Made by a program: the position numbers and the translations under genes. From Symbiodinium natans (Eukaryota > Sar > Dinophyceae > Suessiales > Symbiodiniaceae): a stretch of DNA of 64,000 bases. The stretch is taken from assembly GCA_905221605.1 (NCBI GenBank), contig CAJNDS010002234.1, positions 12,501 to 76,500 on the forward strand, read 5' to 3'. The notes beneath the pieces are model-generated. The model was not told where the DNA came from and ran no database searches. It was given only the letters and a program-made list of their open reading frames with translations. Shown one piece after another: positions 54,848 to 64,000 of this stretch (positions are counted from its first letter, which is position 1; each line of letters starts with the position of its first letter).

Positions 54848-55369
54848 CTTGGGCTCGGATCAAAAGCGAACTTACGGTGCCAAACTCCAAAAAGCGCCAA
54901 ATCGCCACATCATGTCTGCTCTGATGTGCGGTGCTTCCAGTTTTCCGAGTTCATGATGTCCGAATCACCCAGAAAGTGTGATTGGTTGTGTAGCATGGCC
55001 TCTTCACAAGGATGCACTAGCGGAACTGCCGTGACATTGTCGTGGATCAAGCGCCCATGAAGTGGGTTGAAAATGCCGTGCTGTGTTAGGGGAGGTTTTG
55101 TGCGAGATTTGGGGGAATTCGCCTTGGTTTGGGGATCGTACTCAGCCTGGAGGCCCATCGCTATGACTCCAGTATCACCCAATCCTTCCCGCTACTCACT
55201 TGTCTCTAAGACACCATCAGCTCGCCCTCAAACAACTCATAGCTCATAACAGATCGGGCAACCTGCAGCACTTTTGCCGCACACTCTCCAAAGTTTGATG
55301 TACGCCTCTCCAGCAGTTCCGGAATGTTCCTGCACTGTGTAGTTGCCTGAATGACCGGGAAGTTGCTTG

Positions 55370-55590
55370 TGGGAGTTCTGCAGTTTCCTGAATCACGGAA
55401 TTCACTTTCCTGAATCGCGTAAAGCTTGTTGAAAGCCTGTTTCCTGAATCACGTGATTTCTGTCTTCCTGAATCGCATGAGGCCAGTTGCCTGATTTCTG
55501 AGTGGCGTAGCTTCCAAAACCACAGTTTCCTGATTCGCGCGGACTTCCTAAATCATGGTTTCCTGAATCCCTAAACAGCGGCTATGTTCT
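55370..55590 (+). repeat. TTTCCTGAATCRCG interspersed short repeat
   Basis: At least eight copies of CTTCCTGAATCGCG-like words (with TTTCCTGATTCGCG and CTTCCTAAATCATG variants), 20-35 bases apart, each followed by unrelated sequence. Related words occur at 50690-50890 and 51590-51630. Confidence 0.7.
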
Positions 55591-57449
55591 GAATCGCAGC
55601 ACGTGAACTTTTTCGCCAGTCTCCTCGTGCAGGAGATCTACCTTGAAGGAATGTCTCGGCAAGCCTGCCAAATCTTGACCTACACCTGGCTTGCCAGGGC
55701 CGTATCAATATGTCTCGACGTCCTCCGGCTCCTAGCTCCACTCGCCGCTCCTGTTACGTTGCTTGTGTCCGGGCGGACCTCTCGCACTCCACTCCAGATA
55801 GGGCAATCCTGCCTGCTGCAGTCACTTTTCAGCTGCAGAGCCCACATTCCTCCGAAACATCCCTGCGGTGCCGGTAAATCGATTATCCTTCCAAACGTGC
55901 TACATGCAAGCTCACTGAGATCGGCTAGGTCTTTCGGCATCTCAGGGCTGGCATCGTGCAAAGACTTGCTTGACCCTCCTCTCAGCATCGGTCACCTCGC
56001 CAAAGCACTACATCGTAGCTCCCGTTGCTGAGGTGTTCACGGAGGTTGACAGGTGGTTCAACAGATGGTCCAGAGATTGCCTCCAGGCTTTGCGCGCCAG
56101 GCTGAAAGGCCCTAGCCCTGCGTGGCTGGAGCTGCTACGCTGCTACAGTACAGGAGCCCACCAGTAGCAGCAACATAAGAACTCGGGTGAAGAAACAGCT
56201 GGGCCAACTCAGTGGCCTGGAGATTCCTGCAGCATCCAGGGCAGCGGCTGCAGCGTGCATGGCCTGAGAAGGCTTTTGGGCCTTGGGGGTTGAATTGGGG
56301 CTGTGGGGTTTAGGGTCACGTGTGGGGCTTTTGGGGTTTGGGACCTAGGACTTGTGGTTTAAAACCATAGAACCCCACACATCTCACAGTCAACTGACAG
56401 CTCTCAAGTGCTTTCAAAGTGGTCTCTACTCCGCGAACCGTCCTGAAACTCCAACATTGCTAAACCTTGTGTCTGTGTACTGTCTGTGTGTCTGTGTGTG
56501 TGTGCCTCAAAAATGACGACGAACAAAAGTGCTCTCTTTGGGCTCGCCTTGGCAGTCGCCTCATCCACAGCCTCCTCCGAGGGTGCTGGACCCAGGTCGG
56601 GCCTGAAGCAGATTCAGCGCGGCGAGAAGGATTCGAGCCACACCACGGTCTGAACGATGCCCTCCGACGCCCTCCGACGCCCTGAACCCTCAAATCCTGG
56701 CAGCTTTCTGGCCTGGTCCCGGTGGCACCTCATGACGCGATCCGCGGAGACAAGTGGTGCAAGGGCTGGGCCAATGCGGCTGAAGCGCTTGGAGGGCTGC
56801 CATCGGAAGCGGAGGAACAGGAGTCCTGAGTACGGCAGCCTCCGAACCCTAACAGTCGATGCCTCCCTCTTAAAGATGGGCGGCTCACATCCTAGGATGG
56901 CCCTCCGAAAAATGTTCCTAGAAAATATGATCCTGCTGAAACCCAACAAGGGAAAAAATTACAAAATGTCCCAAAACCCCCACCCAGCATCCTTGTCATC
57001 AGTGGACACAGTCATCATGGAGACATTCCCGAGCAGCTTCGGCAAGGTCTTGTCGAAGCCCTCCGCTTCATCCTTGCTGTCCTGCTCCTGCCAGCAAAGT
57101 AAGGCGAATGTCCTCCCATGACCCTAAACCCCCAACCCTAAACCCTAAACCCTAAACCCTGAGTGCTCTGAAGCTTCCAGCTCACATAAGGCCTCCTCTT
57201 CTTGCACAGGCTCGTCTCCCAGTTGGGCCTGGCCATCCTCCACACATTCAGAGCTAGTGGGTCTGAGCTCCTATGGAAGGGCCCTGAGAGTCTCCTCACA
57301 GTTGTCGGAGCAGCTGCTGATCTGTCGCGTGAAGCGTGCCCAAACCACGGAATCCTTGAGAGAGCAGCTGCAAGGATGTCTACAGGCTGCCCTGGAGGCT
57401 TCTGTGGAGGAGTGCTTGCATCGCTTCGGGGGAGCAGAGCATCACTTAT

Positions 57450-57610
57450 ATGTTGTTTAGTATTCCTTCATCTTGCTTTGTATTGCATAATATTGCTTGA
57501 CATTGATTTTCGCTGCTTATTATTGCGAAATATTGCTTAATATTGCTTTCGGCTTACTGTTGCTTAGTATTCCTTAATATTGTTTGAATTGCTTGGTATT
57601 GCTTGGCATT
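57450..57610 (+). repeat. TATTGCTTAATATTGCTTG short tandem repeat
   Basis: About a dozen imperfect copies of an 11-12 base unit around TATTGCTTAA/TATTCCTTAA/CATTGCTTGG. AT-rich compared with its surroundings. Confidence 0.75.
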
Positions 57611-58739
57611 GCCACGTCAATGGAGCCCAGGCACGGAGTTGTAGCTCGCTGGCAGCCCTCGGGCGAGCACCCAAAACACCGAAAGCTGATCGAGGTGTGC
57701 GAATTTGCTGTAAGCTTAGGGTACATGACATGATACTTCCAGCGCCTTGTGGGGTCAGATCCTCCTCGACTTCCAGGAAGGTCTTCTTGACCACAATCTT
57801 CTCAGAACCTGCTATGCAGGCTGCTGCAGCAGGTTCGGTTTGGAGCCCGGCTCCATGCCAGCGCAAAATGCCCGAATTCCGGGTGAATTAAAGAGAACCC
57901 ATGAGGCCCCGCTTACGAAACTTCTTTGTGTACTCTGAACGCCGTCTGCCCAACCCAGTGCCCCTTCTGTACACTTCTGTTCACCTGAAGACACCCCTTC
58001 TCGGCCTTCTGCGGGAAGTGGCAACTTCAAGACGCTGGCAGCCATGAGCCACTTTGTTTTGGGCTAGCTGGAGCGACAACAGGATAGCCAGGACAGCGGA
58101 TATGGCATGCTATGGTATGGTAGTAGGATGGTTCTTGTTTCACAGAATCTAAGACAAGGTCTGAGCAACAGCATGGCAAGAAACCAAGACGTCGGGCATC
58201 TGTGATCACTGGGCAGAAGATGGCAGAAGGCCTGCAAGGAACATCAGACCTGGGTGCTCGGGTGCACTGGCATTTTGAGGCCACGCGTGTCGCGACAATC
58301 GAATGCCCTCAGCCAGGATTGGGGCACTCTCGACGTCAGACCCCCTCGGAGTGCTCAAAAGGTCCGTTTTTGGCTTCAGTCCGCCTGCTGTCCTACGCCG
58401 TTCTAAATGCGGTGGCAGCCTCAATCCTGGAACGAGGCCCTGATTGTGAAGCATATTGCTCCAACGGCCACGGGAAATAGAAGGCTCGAAAGAGAGCTCT
58501 TGCTTGCAGCATGTTGCGGGCCTAGCTTCACGCAATTCCGCAACTAAGCTCGTGCTGTCGAGTGGCCCGGACAGTTCTTCAAATGACCGCCCACCGGAAA
58601 GCCCCCCAAAGACAGCCAGGGTTTGGCCGTGCGACCTGAGACGGCCCGATCTTGCTCCCCAAAAGCAGGCGAAGCCCTGAAGCCGCCCTCCTTCCAGATG
58701 CCTTTCATCTTGTTGGTATACAGACGTATATGAATATGT

Positions 58740-58795
58740 TGGTAAAAGACATACACATATACACACATATATATATATATATGTATTATTTTTTT
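58740..58795. repeat. TA/CATA microsatellite
   Basis: ACATACACATATACACACATATATATATATATATG-like dinucleotide tract. Confidence 0.85.
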
Positions 58796-59699
58796 GTATA
58801 CTTAAAACTGTGTGCTTGGCATATGCGCCTATATGGGACCCTGGGATGGCTGAATGAACCAGAACACAACCTTGGAGGCGCGAGCGAGAACAAACTTTCA
58901 GGAAGCGCCACTGATTCTGCAAAGGCCCCCCAAAGCCAACGTCCCGCAATCCTCCTTTGATCCTTGTAAGAAGGTGGCTAGACTTGGTTTTCGGGAAGGC
59001 TCACGGCCCTATGGCTATATTCACAGCCAGGGACAGCCGTGATCCCACTCCCCCCAGCTCACAAGCTTGCCGTGGGTCCAGCTCCTGCGCCGAAGGGAAC
59101 CCGCGCACATCTCCCTCTAACGTGAGTGACACACTCCAAGACTCTGCCTTGTGGATAGCCATCACCTGTCAGGAAGAGGCCATGGAGATCCTAAATGATC
59201 CTCATGCACCGATTTGCCAATTGCGCCCTAAGACATGTTGACACACGCTGAGTGAGATCATCTGAGATCCAGTTTAAAACGATCAAAGAGTTTTTTTTGC
59301 AGCTTCCAGGTCAGTCAAACCCTGCTGGTCCCACCTCGGCCAAGTCGGCCTGGGGCTCTGGTAAACACAACAGCGCAACACGAGTCTCATTCTTCTTGTT
59401 CTTGTTGTGTCCACCCAGAACCAACACTGCGCATCGCAGACTATCGGAGACAAGGGGCGGCTCGACGTCAGTGCTTGTGTGCTGGGCCTGAAACGCAAAA
59501 GAGACATGGCATGGCCAGAGCAGAGAGAGCACAGGCGCAACCTTCTCGAAGTGGTAGACAAGCCCACAAGCAACTCCCATTCTGAAAGCTTCGTGCCTCA
59601 ACACGATGTTGGCAGCCACTGCCTGCAAGTGTTGTGGAATCGCCGATGAAGAGCCCATGCAGACATCGCATCTTACGGTCCTTGCACCGAACCCTGTTT

Positions 59700-59910
59700 C
59701 GAATTTTGTTGGCATATATGTATATATGTAAATGTGTTGTAAACTATTCATATTTTATCTACAGATATACAAACTTATTTTTTGTTTTTTCTAATATATA
59801 GAGTTTTTGTATATAGCTGTGGTATATGTATATGTATGTATACATATATATATATATATACGTATACGTATATACATATATATACTTGTCTATTTATTTA
59901 TTTATATTTA
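59700..59910. repeat. AT-rich TATATA/TATGTA microsatellite
   Basis: About 200 bp of TATATGTATATATG, TATACATATATATATATATATACGTATACG and TTTATTTATTTATA simple sequence. Confidence 0.9.
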
Positions 59911-61027
59911 GATATGATCCCGAACTCGCCTCCCGCTGCGAGAGCCGCCTAAGGAAGAGCAATGCCTTGGAGCGCACGGCTGAAGAAATTTGAGGCCACC
60001 TTCAAGCCTTGCGCCATTCTCTGCAACTGGAAAGCAAAAACAACTATGTCGAGATTCCCTAGACCTGGCAACTTTCGACCCTCCAGGCAGCCTTTAAACT
60101 TTCGACCACAGATGGCTTTGCCCCTTCCCGAACACTGGAAAACGAGACACAGCACAAGAACTGCGAAGCGGCACGAGTATTTCCAGTGTTTGCAAGGCTC
60201 GTGAAGACAAACGTGCTTCTCAGCTGTTCCATGCCATGCATCCACCAAGTCGGAAAGTCGCGGAAAGTCGAAAATAGCAAACCGTCATGGAACAAGTCGA
60301 ACGTCACCCCACAAGTCTCTCAGCCACACGCATGTTTCACATGTTCACCACAATCCGTTACCCCCAAGTTTGACTTCTCAGCTTTGGGGGTTGCCGGGCC
60401 CTGCCTCCTGCACAGCTGGGAGCGTCGGCCCCTGTAAAAAAGCTGAGGCACAGGCTCTACATGGCCGTTGTGTCCTATACTTGTCCCTATGAAACAGGAG
60501 CCCCTCTGAGCATGAATCTTCAGGTAGTTACATTGTTCAAAGGGGACCCCCTTAGATACCCCTTGGTCCGTATTCAGGGCCCGTGAAAACGACCCTTTGA
60601 ATGAAGCTCTCGCCTGCGGAATGAGGACGTCCACCATGTACTTCCCCGAGGAGACCTTGTACACCTGGACAGTCAGCCTCGCAGGCCAATGGCCGCCATG
60701 GTTTCTGCGGGCGGGGGTTTTCGAAATTCGGGGTACCCTTTTTGGGGCCCCCTTTGAGGGGATTCTATTCTATGTGGCGTAGAGAAGAGGTCCCTATTTT
60801 GGGAAACACCTAGGTCATGCTTAAGGGCTACGTCTGTTCCCCATGTGGTTGCCACTTTCTGTCTGAGGCCCTCGCATTAAGTTCTTCTGCCTCTTTAGAG
60901 GCCGGGCGCGAACCCGCCAAGGCGTGACGTTGTTCCACTGGCACAAGGCTGCACGTGGCAAGAACTGAAAATCACAAACTCGGCTTCACGTAGCTTTGGA
61001 GTCATCAATCATGGTCGGTCACAAAAG

Positions 61028-61260
61028 TCAAGTCCAAAAAACAGAAAGAATGCAACCTCCCAGACAGTACAATACCCGGTACAGCAACACCATCGATCCG
61101 AACATGTGTGACCGAACATAAAGCAGCAAGAGCGGTGCCTCATAGCCCAAATCTCGCAGCGTAATTAACGCTTCCGTCATGAGAACTGAGGCCTGAAAGG
61201 ACTTGGAGTGAAGGCTGTGCAACTGGCTTAGGGTTTCTTGGATTTGCTGGGCTTGGGTGT
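61028..61260 (-). CDS. Possible 3' exon of the SNF1/AMPK-like kinase
   Basis: The minus frame reads LHSKSFQASVLMTEALITLR, then DLGYE, and runs to a stop at 61028. The HSKS...VLMTEALITLRDLGYE pattern resembles the C-terminal KA1-like region of AMPK alpha subunits (QSKxDPAxVMTEVxxAL..LG). It lies downstream of the kinase exons on the same strand. The similarity is short, no exons were placed between 61.3 and 62.27 kb, and the last 35 residues are unusually hydrophobic, so I hold this loosely. Confidence 0.3.
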
Positions 61261-62276
61261 CACGGTCACACCTGATCATGCCCTCACACAAACTCGCTCT
61301 GCTCCCACCCCGCCCAACCTCCATAATGGCTTCCAAGCCCAAGCGCCAAGGGCATTCTGGCGCCGAGTAAGTGGACTGCCAGGTCATGTGCAGATTCCCA
61401 AGCTCTTAAAAAGAACCCCCGACGGACTTGATTCTGAACTGCCCGTCTTGGCCCTCAATGAGGTTGTTATTCATTGGCCCTGGCCCCCTGCACTCTTGCA
61501 GAGGGAGCTTTGCCTGGGCGAGCATTGCGGCCCTGTCATTAGCCTCAGGCATGCATTCTGAGAAGCAGCTCTGCGACTGCTTCCTTAACACTGCCAGGGA
61601 GCCGAGGCGGCAATCTTGTAGACAGGGAGATCCTGCAGAGAACTTGCTGCTTGGCTTACCTTGTAACCCCCGTTCTAGACTTTACGGACTGGCGGCAGGG
61701 ACGGTGCACAGTGTATCAGCGAGTCAAAGACAGAGGTTGGTCGCGATCCCCTGTGATACGGCTGCCTTGGGGTGGCGAACCTCTACACTCCCCGCTCTCC
61801 CACCTTTCCCACCCAAAGGCTCCAGGACGTGGCAGTTGTTTCCCGTGGTTCAACCCGTGCCCATTCCAAACCAGCCAACTAACCTCCAACCCTATGTGCC
61901 CCCCTGATTGAACCGGCGGAAAAGATTTCGAGCCTGGCTCAAGGCAGCACCATGTGTGAAATCAGCACTGACAAGTTGCATATCATTGGGGTCCTGATCA
62001 AACTGCTTTGCAACGTTTGCAATCTCCTGTCGCGGGTGTCACGTGCAAATTTGCAAGGAGTGGGCAAGAACAGTTGCTAGGCCTCATCGTCGAACATCTT
62101 GTGAGCATGTACAGTCTGGTCCTGACTTGTTTTGGCGGGGCAAGGGCAAACATGCAAATGCAGTGTAGCACACGTTCAGCGCCGTGCATGATCAGCACTT
62201 CCAATTGGTGGAATGCAAATGGCAGGCCACGCCGATACACCGAACGGGCCTTTCGAAGGAGATTTGAGAAGCTGCT

Positions 62277-63901
<1,625 letters not shown>

Positions 63902-64000
63902 CTGCCAAGGACTCAAGAACCCTGACTCAAGTCAAAATTTGAGATCACATAGGAATGGTCGAAGCACAACATCTAGGGAATCTAAGGCTCTCTCCATGCA

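Larger units (their letters stand above)
54848..61027. other. Long stretch without a supported gene
   Basis: Holds the repeats listed at 55370-55590, 57450-57610, 58740-58795 and 59700-59910, CCCTAAA words at 57120-57160, and undistinguished sequence. Frames at 56614-57121 and 59311-59751 are over 100 codons but carry no motif. The first exons of the Mei2-like gene should lie at the left end. Confidence 0.4.

Noticed and set aside
58206-58949. 247-codon minus-strand ORF
   Set aside because: Crosses the TATATA microsatellite (Tyr/Ile run), starts at a non-ATG codon and contains no family pattern.
60890-60925. GCGGGTTCGCGCCCGGCC on the minus strand as a tRNA T-arm
   Set aside because: The stem pairs over only four bases and no D-arm or anticodon arm fits at the right distance.

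Overview
This window reads as nuclear DNA of a dinoflagellate, most likely a suessialean (Symbiodiniaceae or Polarella type; inference). Four things in the sequence support this. (1) The dinoflagellate spliced-leader sequence (CCGTAGCC...GGCTCAAG) is present at 43433-43453. (2) Genes are broken into many small exons whose introns start with GC, GA or GT and end in AG, usually followed by G. (3) Arrays of the plant/dinoflagellate-type telomere heptamer TTTAGGG are scattered through the window in both orientations. (4) The gene families include DUF4116 repeats, ankyrin repeats with a ubiquitin-like head, a Mei2-type RNA-binding domain, and a glycosyltransferase-like family I know from dinoflagellate proteomes. 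I saw no rRNA, tRNA, CRISPR array or bacterial operon.

Layout. 0-2.2 kb: G-rich and GCATAA-spaced repeats. 2.3-3.7 kb: C2H2 zinc-finger ORF (minus). 3.7-22.9 kb: almost gene-free and repeat-rich, with a 75-bp tandem array at 6.2-6.7 kb, telomere-like arrays at 9.3 and 10.9 kb, and an 800-bp CTA/GTA-type microsatellite at 13.7-14.4 kb; a possible membrane-protein exon lies at 19.2 kb. 22.9-31.6 kb: minus-strand genes for an acidic protein with a UBA-like start, a DUF4116 protein, a ubiquitin-like exon, a low-complexity exon, and a protein with an N-terminal PGS/RY-KY motif. 32.9-35.5 kb: a multi-exon glycosyltransferase-like gene resembling the TET-associated glycosyltransferase (TAGT) family. 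36.4-37.8 kb: an intronless UBL-ankyrin gene. 40.1-51.4 kb: a retroelement graveyard. Broken reverse-transcriptase (RT) copies lie in both orientations, and one of them is split by a younger, nearly intact LINE (43433-47605). 54 kb: a Mei2-like gene. 62.3-63.9 kb: an SNF1/AMPK-like protein kinase gene, cut off by the right edge.

Main result. The LINE is flanked by a 17-bp target-site duplication. It begins exactly with the spliced leader followed by two truncated leader relics, so it was copied from a trans-spliced mRNA, apparently after more than one earlier cycle. Its ORF1 and ORF2 are in the same reading frame, separated by one TAG and 23 sense codons. Its 70-nt 3' end can fold into a compact three-way junction. 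Its ORF1 shares an N-terminal motif with a host gene at 31.5 kb in this same window.

The gene models rest on hand splicing of conserved protein families. Exon phases were checked and agree across nearly every junction given, but no alignment or search was run. Long ORFs elsewhere are mostly chance readings, and several ORFs that look complete begin at GTG or TTG, so their true starts lie downstream or in unseen exons.
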